Below are positions 31,801 through 39,995 of a stretch of 64,000 bases of DNA, in pieces. The position numbers and the translations under genes are program-made. Under the pieces are notes generated by a model. That model saw nothing but the letters and a program-made list of their open reading frames with translations. It was not told the origin of the DNA and made no database searches. How positions within the stretch are numbered: position 1 is the first letter of the stretch; each line of letters starts with the position of its first letter. Origin of the DNA: Tetmemena sp. SeJ-2015 (Eukaryota; Ciliophora; Spirotrichea; Sporadotrichida; Oxytrichidae); assembly GCA_027382625.1 (NCBI GenBank), contig JAJKFJ010022304.1, forward strand, positions 35,120-99,119. The letters are read 5' to 3'.

Positions 31801-34800
31801 GCCTCGATAGAAAGCGAGTTTCCTCTTACGATGTGAGCTGTTCCGCCGAATCCAATACTGGAATTAGTTATAATTCACAAGCGAATATTTTACACTTGGG
31901 ATAAACTTCTCAATTCTCGTATAAATTAACTTTGGGATAAGCATCCTTTCTCATTTAGCTCCACATTTTTCATTTCCTTCTAAAGACGTAATTTAATGAT
32001 GTGGCACTTTATGCAAACATTAGTTTCGCATTTTCGCTATTCATTCTTTTTCATAAATGTTTCAAATGATTCTAAATCTTTCAATATTTTATTTGTTAAG
32101 CATCTCTTATGATAAGCTTCATAAATCTATTGCTTAAAGCGAAAGCGAAATTACTAATTATGATGTCTTAAAAATCCTCAAGTTATTAATCAGTGATCTT
32201 CAAGTCAATAAGTTGATAAATTTACTCTACTACGGTTCCATTCAGAGTTCCTAAATAAGTTTTTCCTGAGGATTCACTGATTAGAATTATTATAAATAAT
32301 TCTTCTGCTTTATACGATATACTTAAATAGAAAAATCATTAAGTCTCAATCAATTTAAAAGTGAAAAATTAGTGCTATATTCTTTTTAATTTCTAAAACT
32401 ACCAAGTTAGCCTGACTTATTGTACTCAATTTTATGATAAACAATTATAGTTGAAATTTTAATTAAAATCTGTGATTGGCTAAAATAATAAATGGGGTGT
32501 TGCAACGTCATGGCAGTTGAAATCACAGATTCACCCCCTAATCTGCAGTTTGTTCGATAGAAAATCAAAAATTAATGCGCCTTCTTATTTAATCATCCAT
32601 TAGCACGTCTCAGTCGCGAGATATGTAGCTCGCACTCATCTCATTCTCAATTTTCATTTATCTTTGAACTTGTGTCTCTTATGGCTTTTTACTGAGTCTT
32701 AGAATTTTATGCTCTATCGAATGGTATAATAATTAATTAAATCTGAGATACTTCACTGTCACCGATTTGATCCATTTTAATTTAATATCTAAATTAATTA
32801 TCTTTTTTATTAAATTCCCACCTATAATAAACTTGAATTGAAAATTAACTGAGGAAATCAATTGCCTTATTGAGTAGATTTACAAAGTAGCTAATTTTAA
32901 ATTATAAAATATTTAACAGGTCTGCCCTCATTCTTGGTATAGTTCCAGTCTGGATAATAAAATAAGTGATTGACATTTGAGTAAGCTATTTAATCCTTAG
33001 TGGACTATGAAGGAGGAAGAACGAACAAATAGTAAGTATAGTCAGTTCTCCTAGAGGGATCGTACAAGTCAACCAAGGACACTAAGACTCGGTGAATTCC
33101 TATCTGTTCCACTTTAGTTGGGTAAAATACGAAATTGTAAAGAACTGGGATGTACTAAATGAGGTAATAAAATAATTTACCTTAATGGTATTTTAAAGAA
33201 TCTAAAATTAATAATGAAAAGATATTTAGTTATATAGTTAGTTTAAATGAACTGAGAATCCACTTATTTTGGAAGGCTCAAACCTAAATAAATAAATAAT
33301 TATGAATGCTCAAAAAAATATTCACTTGAACTTAGAATGGATGGTAAGTTGGATTTATTATAGATGGAATGTATTGTTAATTAAAAATTAAGTGGAAGTA
33401 AGGAGTAACCCCTGAGGGCATAAAGAAACATGATCATAACAGGTGTAGCAGCGCCCAATAAACACGTGTTATCCCTTGACTCCAGTTAATCAGAGATGAC
33501 GCACCACTCTCATTTTGGGGACGAGAGAAAATCCTCTGTGGTACTTCACATCTCACTCCTCCGTCAGTTCTCATATAAGTACATCTGAATCTGACTCCTC
33601 ACTTGGGCGCTAAAAGCCTCGAATCCTGCGTTGGTTAGACATGAAAAATTGAGGAAATAAACGCAACTGGGTTACCAAATTGATTAGAGCAGTATGATTT
33701 TATGATGTTAGGAGATCAACATTAAGTAATATGGGTAGTGCATATGCGTCTGCGAGTATTACTTTAGCATACTTTTACTCCTAACCAGCCGAATCCAATT
33801 GAGGATTCTACGGCAATCATAGCTCCCATAACTCCTTGAATGGGAGCTCACTAATTTAGAGCCAGCAGACTACGGCTTGATACATATTACATTCTCGCAC
33901 AGCTTTGAGGTCTACCAACATCCACGTACTTCTATTAGACACACTACACCACTTACCAAGGATTACTAAACTAGATCGCCTCTAGAGAGATGAACAGATC
34001 ATAGCAGTGGCGTTCATCATTGGCCGGCTAATCTCTTAACCCCATTCAAGCCGACTTTGTTGCCACTTCATGAGTCCTACACTTAACTTTCTAGCTTAAA
34101 AATATATTTCTAATTAAATATAACTTAGTTGTATATTCAATTTACTAAATTAAATTAATAGTAGCTGCCAAAGAGACCAAAGACCATTGTGAAATTATCT
34201 AATCTGCGATCAAAATGTGGTCTTTCATAAGGTGGAAGAGTAGGAGCTGAAGTTGTAGGGGCTTGAGTTGTCCTTAAGATTTTGGTAGTAGGAGCAGGAG
34301 TGGTTTTTGTTGTTCTAGTTGTTGTAGTAGTGGTTTTTGTAGTTGTTGCTTTTGTAGTGGTTGTTGTTCTTGTAGTGGTAGTCTTAGTTGTCGTTGTGAA
34401 TGGGTTTATAAATATTATATTATACTTATTATAATACAAATTTATCTAATTTTTATTATAAAAAATGAATTAATTTATGTTTTTAAAATCTTAAAATACA
34501 AATAAAATTAAATCAATCTTATAATAAATTATATTTAAAAATCACTATTTTTAAAATACAAGTTACCGATTATAATAGTGAAGTACTTGATATCTTTGAT
34601 GAAATAAATAAAATATTAAAAATAAATTCTTTAACTATAATATATTATCCTTTCAGCTCCAATTCTACTAAAGGTTTTGAGTTTACTTCAGTAAAACTTG
34701 GACGAGGAGGACTAAACCGCATTCTTTGATCTTAAATGTTGGCACAGCAATCGATAAAAATAATGTTTTATAAACGGAATTTTGCTTAATTATTATTTCA

Positions 34801-37800
34801 GTTATTATAGAGATAGTTCTCCGCCACCTGTGTTTTGATATCTTTTAGCAAACTCAACATCTATAAAGATTTTTAAGGGCCAAAGACACACTGATTTCCT
34901 GATTTCTTCTGTATAAGTTAAGTTTCTACCAAGGAATGAGAAATTGGGGCTGATGGTACTATATAATAAGTTATTTAAATTTTATTTCAGTTCAAATATA
35001 AGAAAATATATTTTTTATCACAGCGACAAAGCATATTATTATATCTAAAAACTCATTATATATTTTTAGTTAAAATCTCGGATGCGCGACATGGCACAAA
35101 GTCGGCTTGGCAAAGGGTAGGAAGATTGGCTGGCCATTTTTCAGTTATTAAGGTTTAATATTTTCACCCTGAAAGAGATTTCGCTTCTAAAACCATTGAT
35201 GAATAATGTAGAATACTTAATTAAAGGATGTGTGAGTTAAGGTGAGCTCTGAACCGTGCGAGAAGAGCACTAACACTCAGCTTGGATCCCGTATTCTAGA
35301 TTAATGATCCTCTCTCTTCGAATAGTATGCCTTGCAAGGATTAATGATAGTTGTTCAAATCGAAAAAGTAACTTAGAGAGAGAAAAATAGATCGGCTCTT
35401 TGGCACTATTCAGCCAAACTACTTACATAATTCTACACTATATCATTTAAAGATATTACCTAATCCCTAAAAGTATCCTAGAGATTGACAGGAGGTCATT
35501 AATTTTTCCTTCTTTAAGTCTAATAAGCAATAACATATGATTTTTGGCTTAGATTGGTCAATTCAGAGTTAAAGAGCTCGGAGAGGTATTATAGGTGCGA
35601 GGGTGTTGCTAGTTAAGATTTTACACATACCAAAGATGCTGGATATAAAGAGTAATTAGCCATCCTATTTTTTTCACCACGAGTTTTAAGTTATTACCTG
35701 AAGCAAATTATTTGACTTTTAAGAATAAAAATACTCTGGTAATTTAGTAGGTTAAACTTTTTTAATAATAGTCAATGTAGTCAGGAACATTAAAGCACTT
35801 AGTCATCATCTGTTTTATTAATATATTTTAACAGTAGTGGGGGATCTTTCTTCGTCCTCCACTTTTTTTTAAGAAATAGTGTCCTACATGGTATGAAAAA
35901 TCACTGTTAATTTTAGCAATAAAATTTTGCACAATAAATACCACCATTTGTTAAGGCAGTCCAAAATTTTCAAACTATTCAATAGGTCTTGTCAATGAAC
36001 ACATTTTCTTTCAATTAGAAAAATTTTTGTACTCCTCGAAGAAATAATTTGGCGGATTTTAGTAAATATTCAAAATTAAATTTTTTAAAGGAATGCCATA
36101 ATATTCATTTAGGTGAGATATAATTGAATGCATTGCACAAGTTAATTAAATGAGTATCTTTAACTGCAAAACAATTAATAAAAATATTAAAACTCATTTA
36201 ATTAATTTTCTTCCATTAGCTAATGTGCTCTTCATTATTAGTCTTCCTGAAAAGCATAGTCTTAGCTAAAAATTATATATAAATTTTATTTATTCTAAAA
36301 TTTCATTTTATTTTATTAAAAATCTATATTGTGTCTTTTATAGTTTGCATGTAATATTATCTGCAATCCTCATTTATTATACGTTCTCTGTTAACTAAAT
36401 TCTTCAGAATTTGGATATCTAAGCCTTTACTGTTTATCCAGCAAACAGCATACTTATAAAGAATTCCTTCAATACATCAATAGTACCTAAACTTGTTTTT
36501 TTATGCATAGATATTTTTTAGATGAATTAATTTTTTATCTTCTAGTGAATGCAAAACTTAATAATTAATCATTTAGGTATACAAATTACAACAGTCTTTT
36601 TGCATATAAAGTTGTCTAAAAATCAAATACTTCATCTTTTGTAACTTTACACTAGGCTATTTTTAAAAATCGAAGCTAAATTTTACTAAAATTAAAAAAG
36701 GTATATTATAGAAAATGGAGTAGAGGCTAAGTCTGAAATTGAATTATTATGGACTAAAAATTGGTATTTTTGGGTAATTTTAGTGGATTTTCGGTCTTTT
36801 CGCATGAAAAGGAAAATGGATTGAACGGAGATAAGGCCTCCTCATTCTCCCAAAAAAGGGAAGACGAAAATTTAAAAACTATTGAATACTTTTTAGTCCA
36901 TTTTGGAATTCCTTCTGAAGGTAAAAACTTTTTATGAAAAATCTCACTCTATTATTTTAATTGTTTATTAAGATTAATTCTGGTTGAATTCTTCACTTAA
37001 TTTAATATAAAATATTTAAACTTTCAACGATCTTTGAGAAAGATTTAAATTTTTTTAATCTAGAAGTAAAAAGATCCTATTTTCTTCCAATAAGTCAATG
37101 ATTCAATTTATTGTAAAAAATATCAATTTTATTAGCATAATATCGTTTTAATTCTCCTTTATAAGGAAATTTTTAAGTTTTAACTCTCAATTTATTAACT
37201 TCTTTACCTTTTTTAATAAGAGCATTTTAAAATTTTCGTTTAACATTGACATTAAATAAAATCTTGGAATTTTCATTATAAGCTACTAGAAGATTTCTCT
37301 CTTTTACTTGGATCCGATCAGATCCAACTGGGAATAATGGACGGTGTCAGCTTCATTTAACAAGATACTTACAAAAAGGATTAAATAGTGGATTAAAAGT
37401 ATATAATACATGATATATGTAATAAATTCAATTATTAAAGGCATCACCTTTTGTTTTAGCATTTAGTAATACTTTAAAATTCTCTTCAGTTAATATTCGA
37501 AGAAGTAAAGGTAATAATCAATTTAGGTTCCATATTAAAGAACAAAAATATGTAAGACTGATAAGATTTATAACAAATTAAGATTGTGATTTTCATCACT
37601 ATTTTAGATATAAATTTAAAAAATATTTAGAATATTTAACTATTATTATATAAAAATTAATTCATGTTATAGGTAAGAGTGAAGTTCGGTTTTATTGGGT
37701 AAATAAAGAGTTCAATTTAGCACAAAAGCTGGGACAATCCATTTGGCTACATATTTATTATTACTAAGTGTGAATACTAATTATGATAAATTTATGCGTT

Positions 37801-39100
37801 TTCATAGTAAATATAGGAATAATAATTCTAAGAACTCACAAGCAATAAATAATTATTCAATAATAAAAATTAACTCAAATTGTTTATGATTCTATAAATT
37901 TATAGGTCAATCACCAATTTTCAATTTATATAAATCAATATTTAGTATTAAGGTCATATTACACTTTCAGGTAGTCTCAATGGGCAAATTTGTAATCTTC
38001 TGCTATTATGTAAAATAAATATTTTTTTTAAATTTAAATAAATATTTATCTAGAAATTATAAAAAGAAAAAGCATGGTTGGAGAAGAAATATAGTGCTCA
38101 GAGGAAGGAGTTGACGATTATGGATAAACAAAAGATAGAAATCTTTTAAGGGCTTTATATTCACCATATTTTATAAAGGCTTAACATTTTCATTCATTTT
38201 TATAAAAATCTATATTTAATTTTAAAGAAGGGACTGTTGACTTTCTTTCCCATACTACACATTTATTGTCGGATTCAAGAATGTACTTTTAAGATGCTGG
38301 ACTGTTGTCTCGAAACGCTAGGTGCATGAAATCTAGAATACACTTCTTACTTTCACTCAGATGCTTTCGTAGAAACAGTCCCCCTAAAAGCACTAAGAAC
38401 ATTCTTGAGATATGTGGAGCATGCGGTTCAGATCATGATCAGATACAAAGCATGTCTTGTCAAAAATCTGAAATATTTATTGACAATATAGTAGAAAGTT
38501 GAATCTTTAAATTATACCATTTTCATTATCCTCGGGGATCTCCTAACTTGAAATTTCACTCCTGGTCCTGAAAACTGAGCATTTATTTTAGATTCTTCTC
38601 CACAACATTAATTACGTCTTTCAAAGGACTTTTCTTAGAATATACATGTTGTAAGAATTCAATTTAAATTGTCAAGGGAAAATTTTCCATTATTAAGAAT
38701 ACGAGAAGGTTGTACATAGAACATAACCTTTATTAACATTCTGCATTTGGAATTATTTATTAACATCAATGATTTGACTTTTTAAATAAAAAACGCCACT
38801 TGAAATTATTTATAAAAAGACAGGACAATAATATTTTATAAGATTTGTTATATTTATATTTTTTATCTCACTTCGCATAATATGTTTTTATTGATAAGAC
38901 ACTCAGGATCTTGAAGGTAACTATAAAAAATTATATATTGGGCGTGTCTTATAAATGGGAAAATAAAAAATATTTACATCATGGTTAAAAAGATAATTGA
39001 AAGTGTAACTCTATAGAAACTTTATTGTTGGTGGTGATTTCCCACAAATTTGATGCAATGATCCCTGAAAATTACTAAGAGGTTCAAACACAATTTTTAA
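25820..39100 (-). CDS. Gene 2: tandem paralogue of gene 1
   Basis: Gene-level entry. Exons run in the same order and on the same strand as gene 1, usually with cleaner frames. The 5' end was not found: recognisable blocks stop near 39.1 kb, where gene P begins on its other side. Insertions absent from gene 1 lengthen it: copy A4 with its own insertion (26.3-27.26 kb), copy A5 (32.45-32.83), the ORF-bearing insertion (33.39-34.11) and palindrome copy 2 (35.77-36.93). Confidence 0.6.
25835..26225 (-). CDS. Gene 2 C-terminal cytoplasmic exon(s)
   Basis: Minus strand: SVEAEESTGAPQKNTNPDTL and EAKSLNSMPLILLQER, later SIKRIGELL, then TTYIKRAKKAIYKILSQ or KLDLLSAFEKTIEEQ in the neighbouring frame. 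Near-identical to 8505-8885. The acidic then basic/helical character is right for a cytosolic tail. Confidence 0.6.
26300..27265 (-). mobile_element. Family A element, copy A4, split by a 0.5-kb insertion
   Basis: The outer end at 26303-26365 carries the family terminus (TATAGTAAGAATTTTAATTA). The rest of the element resumes at about 26920 and ends near 27262 (TAAATTCTAGGTTATAC). Gene 1 lacks the whole block: its sequence runs straight from TGACTGTCACTAAAGAT to the next exon at 8990. The acidic-run frame is kept (DDDDEVDDEEC, SHISI, MIKEETHINF). Confidence 0.75.
26385..26920 (+). CDS. Coding-like insertion inside copy A4
   Basis: The plus strand reads LNQDLSHWEEKALQLRKLMG, YLKSINHRFRTDHHML and IEESYISQ, then TGA at about 26695. 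A second frame reads QINSSELGQQLPQQSDLKKA and KRTYFRQQILR, then TGA near 26820. Codon use is purine-first and TAA/TAG read as Gln. The two frames may be joined by a small intron or indel. I do not recognise the protein. Nothing like it is in gene 1. Confidence 0.5.
27330..27515 (-). CDS. Gene 2 late membrane exon with a 35-nt intron
   Basis: Minus strand: GWSVIGILFFLIGTNLLILM (membrane helix), then LFDYMKRVYFRFKLYRQN and VISKFIKI (basic loop). Removing a 35-nt intron at 27406-27440 (GTAATA...GTATTTAG) joins the two pieces in frame. The GW...N.L helix followed by a basic stretch is the family's final membrane segment. Confidence 0.7.
27590..27710 (-). CDS. Gene 2 membrane exon NGMEIFKNKINEVCIL
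   Basis: Minus strand: NGMEIFKNKINEVCILIII, then YHFFIFQNDFLDNNFKTYL. The family shows IFNE followed by a hydrophobic helix and a short F..DF motif at this place; gene 3 has IIEIFNESAF. It is conserved in gene 1 at 9240-9345. Confidence 0.7.
27905..28215 (-). CDS. Gene 2 membrane exon with TLYEG motif
   Basis: About 98 uninterrupted codons on minus: FVTFTDSVSSLLALFFMV and LCSFAPIGGLFLI form one helix. Then a basic loop SRKLKSRRIEGMIGTLYEG, then YIGIFFVRRISLAAVAVFLA forms a second helix. TLYEG flanked by a basic stretch and FF.RR is a pattern I recall from the C-terminal region of large ciliate TM proteins. TAA then continues as Gln into IIYLFYII. Confidence 0.8.
28550..29195 (-). CDS. Gene 2 exon with LWGLLN...HMPLLNVNFP signature
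   Basis: The minus strand from about 29180 has about 100 TGA-free codons: SLQFLWGLLNALQFVIHMPL, LNVNFPTNAQDIFQKLIDVV, TFDFFPSQQILDTFFDFS, NQQPFNDRFNNLDIF. It then ends at TGA near 28868, followed by an exon RATWKCFSLLSSILSMYFTH around 28606. Six TAA/TAG read as Gln. The counterpart 10200-10870 is nearly identical. The gene 3 partner reads KLLWELLSLLQLIVNLNL. Confidence 0.8.
30110..30310 (-). CDS. Gene 2 ectodomain exon, not found in gene 1
   Basis: Minus strand: MPYYVIDNAAVYSALPTALY and QGKSEMKCSD, then in the next frame PQKNTEVFAVQIPTLNCPTA and LVTLELRK. The Cys and strand pattern fit the ectodomain. Gene 1 has no similar block at the matching place (11000-11790). Confidence 0.5.
30385..30600 (-). 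CDS. Gene 2 ectodomain exon with a 36-nt intron
   Basis: Same protein as 11790-11975. The intron at 30448-30483 (GTAAGT...TTACAG) is base-identical to that of gene 1, and splicing gives ISNTTIPDEVDSTTIYVRNL. Confidence 0.75.
30640..31015 (+). mobile_element. Degenerate family A element
   Basis: Still recognisable by GGGGTGAATCTGCGAT near 30930, TGTAGCTCTCATTTATTTATTTTAACC and the terminal ATTTTAATTAAATTCGACTATAT. The acidic-run frame is lost. Confidence 0.6.
31140..31375 (-). CDS. Gene 2 ectodomain exon, ITWSDPETLNN type
   Basis: Minus strand: NNVALTFAVKKVAKDGRQLA, LLYFSTFLTGRYQLRLPE, then RMMVKITWSDPETLNNQKVI. Same design as 12720-12905. Confidence 0.6.
32085..32295 (-). CDS. Gene 2 ectodomain exon, ESSGKTYLGTLNGT
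   Basis: Minus strand, about 63 codons to TGA near 32080: ESSGKTYLGTLNGTVVEQIY, QLIDLKITDQQLEDFQDI, then NFAFALSNRFMKLIIRDA, with five TAA/TAG as Gln. The gene 1 partner is 13850-14045. Confidence 0.65.
32450..32830 (-). mobile_element. Family A element, copy A5
   Basis: In a different gene 2 spacer from the gene 1 element A3, so the two insertions are independent. The ends (TTTTAATTAAAATCTGTGATTGG and the TTTTTTATTAAATTCCCACCTATAAT side) are good; the interior has decayed more than A1 or A8. Confidence 0.7.
32875..33170 (-). CDS. Gene 2 ectodomain exon with cadherin-like pattern
   Basis: About 100 TGA-free codons on minus: YIPVLYNFVFYPTKVEQIGI, HRVLVSLVDLYDPSRRTDYT, YYLFVLPPSQSTKDQIAYSN, then HLFYYPDWNYTKNEGRP. 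TAG and TAA occur at Gln positions, and one gene 1 difference swaps CAA for TAG-type codons nearby. G...V.V.L.D followed by Y.F.V is the Cadg/cadherin strand signature. Confidence 0.75.
33240..33380 (-). CDS. Gene 2 ectodomain exon IPSIINPTYHPFQVQV
   Basis: Minus strand: YIPSIINPTYHPFQVQV at about 33315-33370 and LSLPKQVDSQF at about 33250-33290. Both are conserved in gene 1. They end near the point where the 33.39-34.11 insertion begins. Confidence 0.6.
33390..34110 (-). CDS. G+C-richer insertion with an unrecognised reading frame
   Basis: This block breaks a gene 2 spacer and is missing from gene 1, where sequence runs from the 14630 exon straight to the Thr-rich exon. On minus, an open frame from about 34100 to a TGA at about 33824 reads KLSVGLMKWQQSRLEWGQEI, NATAMICSSLQRRS, STWMLVDLKAVREC and FKELWEL. 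Overlapping or following frames read MGAMIAVESSIGFGWLGV, NWIRLVRSKSMLKQYS, FEAFSAQVRSQIQM and INWSQGITRVYWALL. It is plainly more G+C-rich than its flanks. TAATTAAA occurs on both sides and may be a target duplication. The family is unknown. Confidence 0.5.
34155..34440 (-). CDS. Gene 2 Thr-rich linker exon
   Basis: Minus strand: about 45 residues of Thr with Lys, Arg and Pro (units like TTTTK, TTTTR, TTKTTPAPTTK), then APTLPPYERPHFDRRL and DNFTMVFGLFGSYY. The repeat tract is longer than in gene 1. Such tracts are common O-glycosylated stalks. Its position between propeller-like and cadherin-like parts is the same in both genes. Confidence 0.75.
34640..34765 (-). CDS. Gene 2 ectodomain exon RFSPPRPSFTEVN
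   Basis: Minus strand: MRFSPPRPSFTEVNSKPL, then VELELKGQYII. A Pro-rich turn followed by a hydrophobic strand, as between beta-sandwich domains. A related, poorer block is in gene 1 near 14940-15110. Confidence 0.55.
35180..35430 (-). CDS. Gene 2 exon FEQLSLILARHTIRRE...
   Basis: About 75 TGA-free codons on minus to TGA near 35145: FEQLSLILARHTIRRERIIN, LEYGIQAECQCSSRTVQS and FINGFRSEISFRVKIL. Strong coding character with one TAG and one TAA as Gln. No clear gene 1 partner. Confidence 0.5.
35765..36930. repeat. Palindrome element (PAL family, copy 2), degraded
   Basis: The right arm (about 36700-36860) matches the right arm of copy 1, including TAGTATTTTTGG / TGGTATTTTTGG and the GAAATGGATTGAACGGAGATAAGGCCTCC-type core. 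The left arm is reduced to GGGGGATCTTTCTTCGTCCTCCACTT near 35840-35870. It lies in a gene 2 spacer that is shorter in gene 1. Confidence 0.6.
37670..37770 (-). CDS. Short coding-like block, possible gene 2 exon
   Basis: Minus strand: MQPNGLSQLLCQIELFIY, then PIKPNFTLTY, with two Gln from TAG/TAA. Only about 28 codons, in the gene 2 direction. Confidence 0.35.
38268..38508 (+). CDS. Small unrecognised ORF, plus strand
   Basis: The ATG at 38281-38283 opens 74 codons to TGA at about 38500-38502: MYFQDAGLLSRNARCMKS, RIHFLLSLRCFRRNSPPK, STKNILEICGACGSDHDQI and SEIFIDNIVES. It is Cys-rich near the end. One TAA as Gln. It stands opposite to gene 2 and could be an embedded small gene. Confidence 0.45.
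38985..39095. CDS. Block shared with 17744-17885
   Basis: Similar to the gene 1 block over about 90 bp; on minus it can read IIASNLWEITTNNKVSIELH. On plus it runs open into the next ORF (DAMIPENYQEVQTQFL). This is the last trace of gene 2 toward its 5' side. Confidence 0.4.
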
Positions 39101-39465
39101 TGATGTACAGCAGTAGTAAAGAACTGGTTTATTTGAAGAGCATGATTGATACGAATGCGGATTAGCTCGTTAATGTACTTAAAACGAAGTTCCCGTAAAT
39201 CAACTCGAGCCAGTAAGGACGTATGCGCATGATGATTAGTGAGTTTGCTATCCTTAAGAAGAGAGTTTCAAGAGCGAGGTGTGCACGGAATCCAAGGTGT
39301 CGATCCCATAGGCATTCATGTCAAACGTACCGATTAAGTAACTAAACAATCATAAATCACACGTATTATCTTTCACACTTACATTATTTAATACTTAATA
39401 TATTTGGTACTTTTGTGTTGTTGTGTTGGGTTGAACACTTCTTGCGTCCACCTTATGTGATTTGA
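39100..39465 (+). CDS. Unrecognised plus-strand ORF between gene 2 and gene P
   Basis: The ATG at 39100-39102 starts 121 codons to TGA at 39463-39465: MMYSSSKELVYLKSMIDT, NADQLVNVLKTKFPQI, MRMMISEFAILKKR. From about 39250 the next frame looks better (FQERGVHGIQGVDPIGIHVK then RTDQVTKQSQ), so a single-base shift is likely there. Four TAA/TAG serve as Gln in the whole stretch. Function unknown. Confidence 0.5.
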
Positions 39466-39504
39466 TTATATAATAAATATTTTATAATTAATTAAATGTT
39501 GTTA

Positions 39505-39995
39505 TCAGGCGTCATCTAGTTAAGTCGAAATGCGTCATTGTAGAGATCAAGTTGTAATCGTCAGGGTAGTTCGCTTATTAAATACGGTAAGAGTAAGGCA
39601 CAAGAGGAATGAGGATTGTAGAATATGTGTTATTCCACACCTCAGATATAGTTTACGTACTTTAAGACTGTCTTAGCGGTTGTTTATTTCTTTTTTAAAC
39701 CACTAAGTTTCTGGTCTCTTAGGAATAAAGTGGACCTTGGTCTCTGGTACAGTGATGTTCTACTGTTAATCTTTCTCTCTCTTATCTCAGATCATTGTAT
39801 GATTAGTATTCTTTAGGGTTCTTCTTTACACTTGTTGATCTTCGTTACTCGACATTTTTGTTGGCAATCATATTGATTAAGCAGTTTCCCTCCCCTGTAG
39901 CAGGTGTTCTTGCTCCTGCATCAATAAAGAATTATCTAATTAAGTACTCCAATTCCCAAAGTCTTGTAGCATCTTGTATACAACTTCCACCGGGA
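39505..39995 (-). CDS. Gene P 3' exon
   Basis: About 165 TGA-free codons on minus to TGA near 39506: IKKGEKVPGGSCIQDATRLW, ELEYLIRQFFIDAGARTPAT, GEGNCLINMIANKNVEQR, NPKEYQSYNDLRQERERLT, EVWNNTYSTILIPLVPYS and DYNLISTMTHFDLTR. About a dozen TAA/TAG read as Gln. The GARTPATGEGN stretch looks like a glycine-rich active-site or nucleotide loop, but I cannot assign it. The plus-strand ORF at 39858-40067 is its shadow. Confidence 0.7.

Noticed and set aside
33600..33640. tRNA-like B-box (CTCGAATCC) in the G+C-rich insertion
   Set aside because: No matching A-box at the right distance, no cloverleaf, and the region codes on the minus strand.
33830..33880. Similarity of AMIAVESSIGFGWLG to bacterial ABC-transporter permeases
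   Set aside because: The resemblance is short and recalled only from memory; hydrophobic Gly/Ser-rich helices match by chance.
33470..34080. Fragment of ribosomal RNA, suggested by G+C content
   Set aside because: I could not match any conserved rRNA stretch, whereas a long frame is present.
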